This document shows, in pieces, positions 22,641-34,895 of a stretch of 64,000 nt of DNA. A program made the translations under genes and the position numbers. The notes under the pieces were generated by a model that was not told the origin of the DNA, searched no databases, and saw only the letters and a program-made list of their open reading frames with translations. This DNA comes from Punica granatum (lineage: Eukaryota > Streptophyta > Magnoliopsida > Myrtales > Lythraceae). The stretch covers positions 19,256,274-19,320,273 of the forward strand of contig NC_045129.1 in NCBI RefSeq assembly GCF_007655135.1, given 5' to 3'. Position 1 is the first letter of the stretch. Each line of letters starts with the position of its first letter.

Positions 22641-25339
22641 TGTTCGTTCCAACCGAGTCTCCCGACTCCCTTTGCCACTTCTCCGACTCTTTCCTCGTGT
22701 TCCGAGGCTAGGTAACATTCCTCTACGACTTAGAGAAGCTAGGATCCCCGATGTTTGCTTGTTATGAAGTCTTAATGTGATTTATAAACCGGAAAGCATG
22801 AAAGTTGCTATTTTTCTTCTAGATCCGGACTTCCTCATGCATTTCCATGCACGTACGTCCATCATATTCCATTCATGTGCTCATATCATATCCGTATGAT
22901 GCATAAGTTCATGTGCCATGATAGGAAAAGATCCAAATCGGGGCCGAATAGGCCATCCCGACCCGTGTGAGCCACGGAAGCTCCCGGTCATTCTTGATGG
23001 AATACGGCCAAGAGGTTCCTTGGACCACACAAGTCCGAGAGGCCCTCTTTCGCCTCGAGATGGGTCGATTCCCGTGTTTTATCCGTTTCGTTATCACTTG
23101 AGTCGATGCCGTTTTATTGATTCCGCTTAAATATTTTGTTCGTGCGTGTTTGTATGCTCTTTTGCGTGATTATGACCATGGCGGCATCGATGTGATTAAA
23201 ACGTGTGTTATTATCGTGTTTGACGTATTATGCATGTAAGATACGATCAGAATCATCCCTTGGAATTGTGTGTATTGATGTTCGTGTCTTATCATTGGCT
23301 ATGTGATAATCACATGATAGACGTGTAAACTTCGGACCATTGTTCGTTAAATCCATAATACCCATAACACAAGGTTATCGTCACCGAATAATTTCACGAA
23401 TGGGAGAAACGGGACGTATCATTCGGTTAATTAAATCACTTGGACTAAATAATTGGATGAATCGATCACTAATTCGTAAACGCATCGATGGTTCACGGAA
23501 CGGCGGGAATGCTCTTTTCCTTAAAAGATCACAATTTCAAAACACTGAGACGTGTAACACGAATAGAATAGACGTCTAACGAGTACTCGCGTGCTATGAC
23601 TCGAGTCCGGGCCCGATTTGAGGCGGCTCGAGTCAAGACGCGCGAGTCCTTCTTAGACTTTTTCGTGTGACGCGATCTCCAATTTATACACGAACATCGC
23701 AATTTTATCATCCAAGGGCATAATCGTCATTCCGTGATTCACCGATACCCTAGGTGTTAGGGAGCTGGAAACACTTCGATCTATGAACGAAAAGGGCAAC
23801 CCGTTCGGGTGCGAGTTTCATTCGCACGGCCCATTCCGTTCACTTTCGGTGTTTCTATCTTCCTATCGTAGATTCGGTGGTGGACATTTTATTTCAGTTA
23901 TAAAACACGAAAAACCGGATTAATCATGCATTTGGCTTAATCAAACATTAGATAATGGATAAGCGGAATGATAGATTCCAATCTAGAGTCAAAACACGAG
24001 TTTGGCTAATTCGGTGAAACCGTAGTGTCACCTCACTGAATAAGAGTATTAAAACAAACATACACATGTAATTGGCTTAGAACCCTATTCTAATCCACTA
24101 TTTATGTTTGCCTAGGTTAGATACATTGTTTGCTAACCAACCCCGGTTAATAACTGATTAAATCACGTACATTCGGCCTAATACACAACTTGTCTGTATT
24201 CATCGATACTTATCAGTTGCTGTCTGTATTTCATCAGTTTTATCAGTTTTCTTCTATTTTATCCTTGTTTTTGCTGATTTGTCGCGATTCGGGCCTGAGC
24301 CCATAGGTTACGTGTTACACGGGGTCCAATGCTCCAAACCACCGAACATGAGGTTCAACGCCTCCTAATTCACCGAGCGCGTGCAACCAGAGTGCGGAAT
24401 GGGATCTAGCCTCGATTCACCATTACACTCGGAATACGGCCTATGTGAAAGGCAATTTGGATTGGGCGTGTGAAACGGATTTAGATATCACCCGGGAACT
24501 CGATCGGTCCATCGGATACAGTGAGAACCGACCGGTTCTCCCGTAAACCGTTGGATCGATCGGACCCGACCCCCGGCTCCTTGAGCCCGTGTTGCCTTAA
24601 TTCGTTTTTCGGTCATTCAAAATACACGGTGAGCCGGAGCGGAATATTGGCCCAATGCAAACCGACCGGGATCCATTTACTTATTCAGTTACACCTTGTA
24701 ATTAGTTGAGAGAACATTGTGAGAATTCTATTTGTATGTTCAATCATATACTTGTAAGGATCCCGATCGATGAGCGAGAGGTCCGAGCGCCGAATCGGTT
24801 AAGTTGGTCTATCCCTACCAAAGGATGAGTGAGCTCGGATATTCGCGGCTTCGGTTCACGCAGGGAATCGGCCATCCTGGTTCGGTGAACTGTAACGCTA
24901 AGATAGTGAACCGATTTCTCGAAGTACGAGCATACTCACCTTTTGGACGTTTGGCCCAACTTGATCAATTCATCGAATTTACGGTGTCAAAACGAGCGAG
25001 TCGAGCACAACTCTAAATCACGCGGTAAATAAACAAAAATGGCAAGCCTAGCAAGCTAGAGTACCGAAAGGGCGTGCGGGATATAGGCCCGCACGTAATA
25101 GAACCCCAAAATTTGGAATTTCCGGTTCCGTACGACCATTGCCTTAGCATTTAGGTGTATCCTGTACCCCTAGACCTGGGTAACTTGCCGGCCCTCGACC
25201 TTCATGTCGTAAAATGGCAAGTGGCGACTCCTTCTCACATGCGTCCGTCGTGCATCCCCGGGAAGGTGGATACTCCCAAGTCGCGTTGCATAGGCTTCGC
25301 GCATGCGTGCCCCGACGAGATTAAATTCGGGTGCGCACA

Positions 25340-25344
25340 GGCGT
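25340..25344. repeat. Target-site duplication GGCGT, right copy
   Basis: Perfect match to 7977-7981 and directly adjacent to the terminal CACA of E3. Confidence 0.95.
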
Positions 25345-25802
25345 ATCGGACTTCTATCCGCTCGTCTACCAGGACATGCCTGTACTCTTTAGTCTACGGC
25401 ATGGAAGCAGGTCTTCCAGTTGAAGTGGAGATTCCCTCCATGAGGGTCCTTACCGAGTCCAAGCTCAAGGAAGCAGAATGGGCAAAGTAGCGCTACGAAC
25501 AGCTTAATCTCATCGACGAGAAGCAACTAACAGCACTGTGCCACGGTCAATGCTACCAGCAAAGAATGGCCCAAGCATTTAACAAGAAAGTCCGTCCCCG
25601 CGAGTTCAGCCCCAGTGACCTCGTTTTGCGAAAAGTCTTGCACGTCGCTCCATATTCCAGGGGTAAATTTGCTTACAAGTACGACGGTCCCTTCATCGTC
25701 AAAGAAGTCTATGACGGAGGGGCAATCATTCTCAATGACATGGACGGGAACAAGAACGCTCTTCTGGTCAATGTTGATGCTCTTAAGAAATACTATCATT
25801 GA
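25345..25802 (+). pseudogene. pol: E1 integrase C-terminal part
   Basis: This continues the integrase interrupted at 7981. It shows RTSIRSST, SLVYGMEA, the conserved FNKKVRPREFSPSDLVLRKV segment and the tail ending LLVNVDALKKYYH plus stop at 25800-25802. It aligns with the C-terminus of E2 pol on the minus strand. A TAG replaces the glutamine codon of AKQRYEQ at 25487-25489. This copy preserves the true C-terminal frame, which E2 has lost by a one-base deletion. No chromodomain is visible after it, as usual for Tat-group integrases. Confidence 0.9.
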
Positions 25803-26515
25803 TGGTGTTTCCGTTACCCTACTGTAGGTATTTCCTCAATGCACATTACATTTTATCTTTCTTCGCATGCACAATTCCCAATACTTTTAATTTGGCTAAC
25901 TCATGTATTCCCTTCTTCGGCTCTTTCCCTTTCTTTGAACTCTTTTCTTTTGAGAGAAAAAGAATGAATTTCCTGCTAGGTTGAAAACCTCTTTGAGGCG
26001 GCCTAGGCAAAAATTAGGGAATGAGGGGCACGGTTTAAAATCCCGCAAAAAGGGAACCGTGGCAAAATGAGAGTATGAAACAAAATTCTCGCTAGATCGA
26101 AAACCCGCAAAGGGCAGTATAGGAAAAAGTTAGAGGAACCGAGAGGTGCGATCAATCTCGATCAGGGCGGTCGTAGCAAAAGGTGAGCTCTAAACGAGGG
26201 AAATGTCAAATAAAAGACCCCGCTAGGTCGTCACGCGTCTTGCGGCCAAGGCAAAAATTAGGGGACCTTTGGCAGCTCGACCACGAAATGACAGCTACAC
26301 TCAGCATGCAGTGACAGCGAGTAGTGGTTTGGCAGTCTCCGATGCAAGCAAACTCTCCTTGACTCTCCGAGCATGAGACACGTTTCGATATGCAGTCGAA
26401 TCGTTGTATCCTTGATCTGGAGGATCCAAAAAATCCCTCCCCTTACCTTTATGCAAATTCCATGGGTCATGCCCGTTCTGAGAAAGGCTTTTCTTTTCAA
26501 ATCATAATCTTGCAG
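25803..26515 (+). other. E1 3' noncoding region with hairpin modules
   Basis: No coding frame. Modules begin at 25976: CTAGGTT/GGCCTAG (25976-25982, 26000-26006) with inner CCTC/GAGG and GCAAAAATTAGGG, then CACGGTT/AACCGTG (26029-26035, 26055-26061) with GCAAAATGAGAG. A second round has TGCGATC/GGTCGTA (26147-26153, 26169-26175) with GCAAAAGGTGAG, followed by a partial third near 26214-26262. The same order is found inverted in E2 (37730-38010). The region is cut at 26515 by the solo A LTR and resumes at 53243. Confidence 0.7.
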
Positions 26516-28444
26516 TGTACGGACCCGAATGTGGACTCTCGTCGGGGCCCGCATGCGCGCTTTTGGATCGCGCGGCTTGGGAGTGTCCACCTTCCCGTGG
26601 GTACGCGTGACGGACACGCGTGAGAGAAGGAGTCGCCACTTATTATTTTACGACCCGTAGGTCAAGGGAGGATAAGTTACCCGGGTCTAGGGGTATGGAA
26701 CACCTAGTTTGTCGATAAGGCATTGATCTGTGCGGAACCAGAAAATCCGTGTTCGGGGGTTCATGTTACGTGCGGGCCTATATCCCACACGCCATTTCGG
26801 TACTCTGGTTTGCTAGGCTCGCATGTTTTATTATTTACCGCTTGAATTAAGTTGCACTCGGCTCGCACGTTTTGACACCGGAGATTCAGTGTAAAAAATG
26901 ATGTCAGTTGAGAAGCCGAGAGAGAAGTAAATCCGTATGTCGGGGAGTTGGTTCACAATCTTGCGTTACAGTTCATCGAACCATGGAGGTTGAATCCCTG
27001 CGTGAATCAGAACCGCGAATTCTTGGATTTACTTTCCTTTGGGCAAGCATTAAACCGATTCGATTAATTCGACTCTCGGACCGTTCGCTTGCCGACTGGA
27101 ATTCTTACAGAATGAATGTACAAAATAAAAGTCCTTACAATGCTCTCGAAAACAATAAATACAAATTACAAATGGCCGAATTCCAGTCGACTCGCGTTCG
27201 ATTATTATTCAACTCTAACTCACCGTGAGTTTAGGGAAACACCGAAAAACTGAAATTCAATGCACGCTCTCACTGAATAGGGTGTTGGACCCCGTGAGTG
27301 TTGATTAGGGCATTGGACCCTGTGATCGAAGATTAGGGCGTTGAACCCTAATATCATTCGGCCTAGGGATCAGGCTCGACCCGCATGGCAAACAAGTGCG
27401 AAAAGATAACAAGCAACTGGTGAATAACAGACAATGTGTTTGTATTCACCGAATGTACGTGGATTAACAAGTTTATTAATCCAAGTGTGTTTTTGCAAGA
27501 AAATGCCATATGCTAAGCAAAGAATCATGCAAAACATTTTACATTCGGCTTTGTTTTGAGAACTTGACAGAGAGAGTCAAATCTCGTGTGTGTGGATTGC
27601 TTTTACAGTGATTCGGTATTGTGACACTGAATTACCACTGAATTGATCCAAACTTGTATTTTGACTATAGATTTGGAACCTAGAGTTCCACCTAACCATT
27701 TTCTAGCATTTGGTTAAGTTGAGTGAAATGATTAGTCAGGTAATTGTATTTTTATACAGAATACCCGACTAGCACCCTGAACTATGCTAGGATGACAGAA
27801 ACTCATCAGTGGGAATAAGAAAGGCTATGCAGACGAACCTGCGCCTGAACAGGTAGCTCGTTCCTATTTCGATACCATCGTGTTTCCATCAAACTAACCC
27901 CTGGGGTGTCGCCAAATCACAAAATGATGTTCTTGCCCTTGACTTGAAAATGCATTTTCAGAAAAGGTAAACAACGCAATACGGGCCATCTCGGCCTGTA
28001 ACCGGTGTTGACCAATTCCTTGGATCTTTCAGGGTTACGCGAGAACCCCATAAAAGCCAAAGATTTGGTCGATCTATCCAGAAGTGGTCTAAAAGGAACT
28101 TCTGTATTCCGACCTGAATTACCTGAAGTCAGGTGAAACTGAAGTCAAAATAGACAAGTTTCTCCTAGATGTCCATGTTACTTCGTATTACATGTCTCGG
28201 GTTTGGAAGTATGTGTATTTTGAAAAGGGCATTAACATCATTTTGTAATTCGTCGACGCGAGTTACAGATTAATGTCCAATTCGTGCAAAGTTGTTTAAA
28301 GTTGAATGAATAAACCGTATGAGCGTCCCGATTAACCCGTTCGTGACATTAATGCTTACGGTTATTGTCGAATGCATTAATTATGAAAACGACTCGTGAC
28401 TCGATGACCAAGACGGGCCAAGAAAGACCGAGGATGATTCGGCC

Positions 28445-28617
28445 AAATGTCTTTCCAAACCAAAATATGCATGGATTCGCAATTCGGAGACCCTTTCGGG
28501 CCTATTAAGACCGAGGATGATTCGGCCAACAATGGTCGAAACACCCTTTGGTCTTAATAGGCCCGAAAGGGTCTCCGAATTGCGAATCCATGCATATTTT
28601 GGTTTGGAAAGACATTT
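28445..28617. repeat. Perfect 68-bp inverted repeat
   Basis: The left arm 28445-28512 and right arm 28550-28617 are exact reverse complements, separated by 37 bases. 'gaccgaggatgattcggcc' occurs both just before the left arm and just after it in the loop. The E2 LTRs show no such fold-back at the corresponding place (33210-33360, 49650-49790), so it arose in this copy. Confidence 0.93.
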
Positions 28618-29279
28618 CATGTGAGATTCTCGATGTAATTGAACTTGCAAATTACACGAAATCCGAGAACAGATTTAAAACGGGAAGAGGAAGCCTCATG
28701 GAACCCGAATAACTCCATGAGACTTTCGGCCAATTCTCCTTGGAGAAAGCCGAGAGGTCTCATGGCTTGTATTTGGCTCCACGAGTTTTCCCCATCTTGT
28801 TTTGAATCGTTTCTCGCATGCTCAAACATCAAACATGTTCAATAATACAATTAAACGAAAGTCGGTATTGCCATGATTTAAATAACACATTCAAACGTTT
28901 AAACATGCACAAACATATTATTTAAGGAATCGATAAAAAATACCGGCTTCATGCACGTAGGAAAACACGAGAAAACTCGGGAATTGAGCTTGGATCGGGC
29001 TAAGAAGGCCGATCTTAACCCGAGGAAAGCAAGCCACGCCTCGGTCACCTCTTCTTGAGGCAAACCCGAGAGCTCTTTTGCTTGTTTCGGGTCGAGATGG
29101 TCTTCCGAGTGACGACCCAAACGTTTCCCGACATGTTAGCATGTTAATCAAGGATAAACATGCATGATATAATGTAAAAATGCATAAAAATGAAGTCTTG
29201 CAAGTGAACATGCTTTGCGCACCATATAACTCCATGAACATGCAACAAATGTAAAATGCCCTAACTCTTCTAAGTCAAG

Positions 29280-29560
29280 AGTGATTTACCTAGCCTCGGG
29301 ATACGAGGAAAGAGTCGGGGAAGTGTTCGAGAGTTGGGTGACTCGGTTGAACACTTGGAAGGGTGCTCGGGTACAAAGGATGCACGTTCGGGAAAGGATG
29401 GGCGCGCGGCTAGGTGTGCAAGAGCATGCACGGGCACGGCAGGGGGTCAGGCGCGCGGGAAGGTGCTCGGGTGTGCAGCGGCGCCCGACGTGCGCGCGGC
29501 TGGCGAACGTGTGCGCTGGCGCGCAGCTGTGCGCGGGTACTGTTCACCCGAGAGCACGGT
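29280..29560 (-). repeat. GC-rich variable segment of the solo A LTR
   Basis: A G/C-rich, loosely repetitive stretch (many 'gtgcgcgcgg' and 'ggtgctcgg' pieces) sits where the E2 LTRs carry the GTGACGGGCGCTGG minisatellite. The open frames through it are compositional. Confidence 0.55.
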
Positions 29561-29864
29561 CTTCGCTCGAAATGAAGAAATCAACCTGAAATGATGAGCA
29601 AATGACTTCAAACAAAAAATCTAAGTTCATAAATGAACTCCTTGGGTCCAAAACATGAGTTCCATGGAGTTTGAGAATTTTTGAACTTAAGTCGGGATGA
29701 TGAACATCGGCTTCCGACTTAAGAAACTCAAAGCTTTCTTCGAGTTTTCTTCAGTTTTTCTCTCTTGGTTTTGAAGTGTTGAAGCTTGCTGGTTTTTGGC
29801 TATATAGTTGAGAGCTTTTCTTGAGGGAGAAAGCTTGGAGAGAGTGTGCAAAAAGAAATATGCA

Positions 29865-29871
29865 ATATATA
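29865..29871 (-). promoter_or_regulatory. Putative TATA box of the solo A LTR
   Basis: On the minus strand, CCTATATATTGCATA. The E2 LTRs have CATATATATTGCATAC at the matching places (34888, 51484). It lies upstream of the CT-rich leader-like segment. Confidence 0.45.
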
Positions 29872-32800
29872 GGCAAAGCTAATGACACAATTAGCAAAAG
29901 CAAGTGCCTTTAACCCCCATGCTTAGCAAATTTTGGCCACTTAATGAGGATGAGGATGAGTGTGAGCCAAGTATCATTCATGTGGAAGAGACAAGAGCAT
30001 TGATGAGCATTGATGAAGGCTTGAGTGTTGTCTTCAAACTTCTTGGATATTTTCATGCAATAGTGCAAGTTGGCTTCTTGCATTGAAGAAGAAGAAGCCG
30101 AAACTTCTAGGGCAAGGGGTGACTCATCTTGGGCAGCCCTTGGGTCCCACGACCAAAGAGGAGAAACCGGCAAAAAGCTCGAGTCTCAATTGATCGAAAA
30201 TTCGAAGCTCGTGGTTCGAACTGAATGTTGAATTATCGATATACGCGAGGAAACGGATTTATTGAGTCCGAGATTGGCATTTTCCGTGAGGAATTGCCAA
30301 ATGTCTGTATGAGGCTCGGAAGCCGGTTTTGCTCCTTTTATGCATTCAGAGTAAGGTTTCCCACTTTTGACAGCATATCTTGTATCTGCATCCCACGTCG
30401 GTCATTTTAACATAAATTGTCAAATTACTTGAGCACTTGACTCTTAAGCCTGTAATGCAAATATGGAGCCGGAGATGTCCTAGGAGGCCGAAACTGGATT
30501 TCTTAGATTGCTTTCTGAGTTACTTGGGCGATCCGGAGATCACTGTGATCTCTGTTTATTGAGATTGAGCCTCTAAGGACATGAAAAGTGCATCTGAGAC
30601 CCTTAAAGTGCTGCTTGGGGGGTCTAGATGAGTTGTGTGATTTATTCCGACGATTCCACATTAAGCCTTGAAAAGGCTAGCACTGGGTAAGGTATGCATT
30701 CGGCGTCAAGTTTCCCCAAAAAGGACCTTCGGATATGGATTTCCACTGAAAATGGCATTTTGTGCTCCTCGGAGGTTACTTGGGAAACTGTGAAGGGTTT
30801 TGCTGTCTGATTTGCCTAATTGCATATGTCCGCTAGAGTTTCTGGGCAATACAGGGTCAACTTCGTTTGCCGTTATTCCATCAAACCAGTCTCCGGTTAT
30901 GCTCTTCTGAAGATGGGTATGCCCGTTTTGTCGCTTGGAAGTCATTCGGAGTGTCTGTGTGGTGGCTTCCAAAACGAATCTGAAGCACTGCTCGTGCTCT
31001 GTATGATTGTGGGGCATGGCCGCATTTGATATTTGGAATTAACTTTTCTCCGAGAAACCAACATTTTTGGACTTCCACTAAAAAGTTGTCTGTATACAGA
31101 AAGTTGTTATGTATAGAGCAGATGATTTGCGAAATGCGTTTGAAGACACTTTTCATCTGTTTGGCGTTGATGTGAATTTTTGAAGTCCAATATTGGCTAT
31201 CTTCCGACGGTCGAGCGAACTATCGGAAAATAGGACAATCCATGTGGTACACTGGAAATGCCGGTTTTGGACATTATTGAGCTCTCTAGTCACTTTGTTG
31301 CCTTTTGGTGAACCCAGGAGTCCTTCTATCATATGCCTATGTACGGAACCGAATGTGGACTCTCGTCGGGGCCCGCATTGCACGCTTTTGGATCGCGCGG
31401 CTTGGGGGTGTCCACCTTCCCGTGGGGACGCGTGACGGACACGCGTGAGAGAAGGAGTCGCCACTTATCATTTTACGACCCGAAAGTCCAGGGCGGATAA
31501 GTTAACCGGGTCTAGGGGTATGGAACACCTAGTTTGTTGTTAAGGCATTGGTCTATGCGGAACCGGAAAGTCCGTGTTCGGGGTTCATGTTACGTGCGGG
31601 CCTATATCCCGCACGCCCTTTCGGTACTCTGGTTTGCTAGGCTTGCATGTTTTATTATTTATCGCATGAATTAAGCTGCACTCGGCTGGCACGTTTTGAC
31701 ACCGGAGATTCGGTGAACTAAACGATGTCGGTTGAGAAGCCGAGAGAGAAGTAAGCCCGTATGTAGGGGAGTTGGTTCACAATCTTGCGTTACAGTTCAT
31801 CGAACCATGGAGGTTGAATCCCTGCGCGAACCAGAACCACGAGTTCTTGGATTTACTTGTATCTGGGCAAGCATTAGACCGATTCGATTAATTCGACTCT
31901 CGGACCGTTCGCTCACCGACTGGAATTCTTACAGAATAAATGTACAAAATAAAATCCTTACAATGCTCTCGAAAACAATAAATACATATTACAAAAGGGT
32001 CGAATTCCAGTCGTTTCGCGTTCGGTTATTATTCCACTCTAACTCACCGTGAGTTTAGGGAAAAGATCTGAGAACTGAAATTCAATTCACGCTCTCACTG
32101 AATAGGGCGTTGGACCCTGTGAGTGTTGATTAGGGTGTTGGACCCTGTGATCGATGATTAGGGCGTTGAACCCTAATATTATTCGGCCTAGGGATCAGGT
32201 TCGACCCGCATGGCAAACAGGTGCGGAAAGATAACACGCGACATGTTAATAACAGACAAAGTGTTTGTTATTGTCGTGTTTACGTGAATTAACAGATTAT
32301 TAACCCAGGGGTGTTTTTGCAAGCAAATGCCATATGCTAAACAATCAAACATGTGCCAATGTTTTAGCATTCGGCTTTGTTTTGAGAACTTGACGAAGAG
32401 AGTCAAATCTCATGTGTGTGGATTGCTTTTACAGTTGTTCTGTAGTGTGACACTGAATTTCCACTGAATAAGCCAAACTCGTGTTTTGACTCTAGAATTG
32501 GAATCTAGAATTCCTCCTAACCATTATCTAGCATTTGGTTAGGTCGAGTGAAAGGTTAATCAGCATTTTGCATGTTTTCTGACAGAGATAACTGTTCTAG
32601 TTACCCGAGTCTATGTTAGGATGACAGAAACTCATCAGTTAGATAAGAAAGGCTATGCAAATGAACCTGCACCTGAACAGGTAGCCCATTCTTATCCCGT
32701 ACTATAGTGTTTTTGTCAAGCTAACCCTAAGGGTGTCGCTGAATTGTGAAAAGACGATTTTGCCCTTCATTTGAAAATTGTTTTCAGAAAAGGGGAAACA

Positions 32801-34139
32801 TCGCAGTGCGGGCCACCTCGGCCTGTAGCCGGTGTCGACCAATTCCCTTGATCGTCCAGGGTTGTGCAAGAACCCCGAAAAAGCCAAAGAACCGGTCGAT
32901 CTGCCCGGAAGTGATCTAGAAAGATCTTCTGTATCCTGACCTGAGCTACCTGGAATCAAGTAAAAACTCAAGTTGAGACACAGAAGCCCTTTTAAGACGT
33001 CCATGCTACATCGGACCGCGCGTTTCGGGTTTTGAAATTGATAAGTTTAAAAAGGGCACCAACGTCATTTGACGACTCATCGACGCGAGTTATCAGTTAA
33101 TGACCAATTCGTGTAAAATTGTTTAGATTGAATGAATTAACCGTGTGAACATCCCGATTAACCCATTCATAAAATTAATGCTTAAGGTTATTGCCGAATG
33201 CATTAATTAAGAAAACGATTCGTGATTCGACGACCAAAATGAATCCATAATGATCAAGGATAATTCGGTTGAATAACCGACAATATCCTTATAACCGAAT
33301 GGATCCGAATGAGTCCTCGATACATGAATCCATGCACGTTTATTTTTAAAAGAGTCTTTAAACGATACTTTAACATAGGAATCGTAAAGACATTGAAGTT
33401 AAAAATTCACACAATCCGATAAACGAATTAAACTCGAGATAAGGAAATCATTCTTGACCCAAGGAAGGCCAAGAAGCCCTCGGCTTCATCTTATAAAAGG
33501 TGGCCGAAAGTTCTCATGGCTCCATTCGAGTCACAAATGATTTCCTAGTCGCGGTTTAATTATTTTTCGCATGCTCAAACATCAACCATGATGAATAACA
33601 CTTCTTTTTAACAAAAAAGAGCCGGTGTTATCATGATTTGCTTAACTCAATTAAACATACAAACAGTCACAAACATGTTAGTTAGGGAATAGATAAAATA
33701 ACACCAGCTTCATGCGTGCAATAACAATAAAACAAGCTCGGAAACTAACTTGGATCGGCTAAGGAGACCGATCTTAACCCGAAAAGAGCAATTTAAGTCT
33801 CCACCCTCTCTTTTAGAGACTTGGCCGAGAGTTAGTTTGCCATAGTCGGGTCGGGATAGTCTTCCTTACGACGATCCAAACCTTTTTCCGACATGCTAAC
33901 AAGTCATAAGGTAGTGCACATGCATAATATAACATAAAATTGCATAAAAATTAAATCTTGCAAGTTAAACATGAATGAAACACCATAATACTCCATAGCC
34001 ATGCAAAAATATGAAAGGCCCTAACTCCTCTAGGTCGAGAATGTTTTACCTAGCCTCGGGATACGAGGATAGAGTCGGGGAAGTGTTTGAGAGTCGGGTG
34101 ACTCGGTGGAACCCTTGAAAGAGTATTCGGGTGCAAGGG

Positions 34140-34560
34140 TGGGCGTGCACGAGCACGGTCAAGCACGGTGACGGGCGTCGGGCACGATGACGGGTGACGG
34201 CAGGCACGGTGACAGGCGCTGGTGATGTTGGTGACGGGCGCAGGTGGCGCTGGTGACGAGCGCTGGTGACGCCGGTGACGGGCGCTGGTGGCGCTGGTGA
34301 CGGGCGCTGGTGGCGCTGGTGACGGGCACGGGCGTGCTCGATGACGGACGCTGGGGTGCTCGGTGACGCTGGGGACCGGCGCTGGTGGCGCTGGTGACGA
34401 GCACTGGTGACGGGCCCGGGCGTGCTCGATGACGGACGCTGGGGTGCTCGTGACGGGTGACGAGTGCTAGTGACGCTGGTGACGAGCACTGGTGACGGGC
34501 ACGGGCGTGCTCGATGACGGACGCTGAGGTGCTCGGTGACGCTGGTGACGGGTTACAGTT
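34140..34560 (-). repeat. GTGACGGGCGCTGG minisatellite in the E2 3' LTR
   Basis: About 420 bp of short units built from 'ggtgacgggcgctggtggcgct' and 'gacgggcacgggcgtgctcgatgacggacgctggggtgctc'. The corresponding array in the 5' LTR (50575-51150) is about 150 bp longer and ordered differently. Minus-strand frames rich in Ser-Pro-Ala-Arg-His are artefacts. Confidence 0.88.
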
Positions 34561-34887
34561 CACCCGAGAGTTCGAATTTCACCCTAAATGACTAAAACGA
34601 CCCAAAACGATGAGCAAATGACTTCAAACTGAAAAACTGAGTTCAGAATTGGGATCCTTGGGTCCAAAACATGTGGCCCATGAAGTTTGAGGAATTTTGG
34701 ACATAAGTCGGAATAGTGCCCGCTATGGATTCCGACCTAAACTCTAAGGATTTTTGGCTTGGTTTTCGGTTTTCATGGAGTGATTTGCTTGCTGCTGGTT
34801 CCTAAGAAGTTGAGAGCATTTTCTAGAGGGAGAAACTAGAAAGATCATGTGTGCCTCATGAGTGATTAACTTAATGACAAGTATGCA

Positions 34888-34895
34888 ATATATAT
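34888..34895 (-). promoter_or_regulatory. Putative TATA box of the E2 3' LTR
   Basis: CATATATATTGCATAC on the minus strand, followed by TTAATCACTCATGAGG. Same place as 51484-51491 in the 5' LTR. Confidence 0.45.

Larger units (their letters stand above)
7982..25339 (+). mobile_element. E3: complete non-autonomous Tat-type LTR retrotransposon
   Basis: This 17.36-kb element has both LTRs (7982-12461 and 19818-25339), a perfect 5-bp target duplication, a primer binding site, and a polypurine tract next to the 3' LTR. The 7.36-kb interior has no gag, protease, RT, RNase H or integrase. It holds a conserved leader, tandem repeats, hairpin modules and a minisatellite. It is thus a large retrotransposon derivative (LARD-like). 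Its primer site, LTR ends and polypurine tract match the coding family A element E2, so family A or a coding B element like E4 could have supplied the proteins; that pairing is inferred. Confidence 0.93.
19818..25339 (+). repeat. E3 3' LTR
   Basis: 5522 bp, starting TGTCAGCACCCC and ending GGTGCGCACA, followed by the GGCGT target copy. It keeps the roughly 1.04 kb missing from the 5' LTR. Confidence 0.93.
26516..31339 (-). mobile_element. Solo family A LTR, main part
   Basis: An inverted A LTR starting TGTACGGACCCGAATGTGG on the + strand and aligning along its length with the E2 LTRs. It is interrupted at 31339 by E2, and its last 149 bases lie at 53094-53242. The rejoined length is about 4.97 kb with no internal region, so it is a solo LTR left by LTR-LTR recombination. 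The flanks TGCAG (26511-26515) and TGCGG (53243-53247) differ by one CpG-type change and fit a decayed 5-bp target duplication. Confidence 0.88.

Noticed and set aside
25155..25490. A single frame spanning the E3 LTR end and the E1 integrase
   Set aside because: Chance fusion over the insertion junction at 25339/25340; only the part after 25340 is coding in origin.
29281..29594. Arg/Gly/Ala-rich frames of about 100 codons
   Set aside because: GC-rich noncoding LTR segment; two frames are open at once and neither is kept in the E2 LTRs.
34046..34563. Ser/Pro/Ala/Arg/His-rich proteins on the minus strand, also at 50582-51097
   Set aside because: GC-rich minisatellite in the LTR; high GC removes stops.
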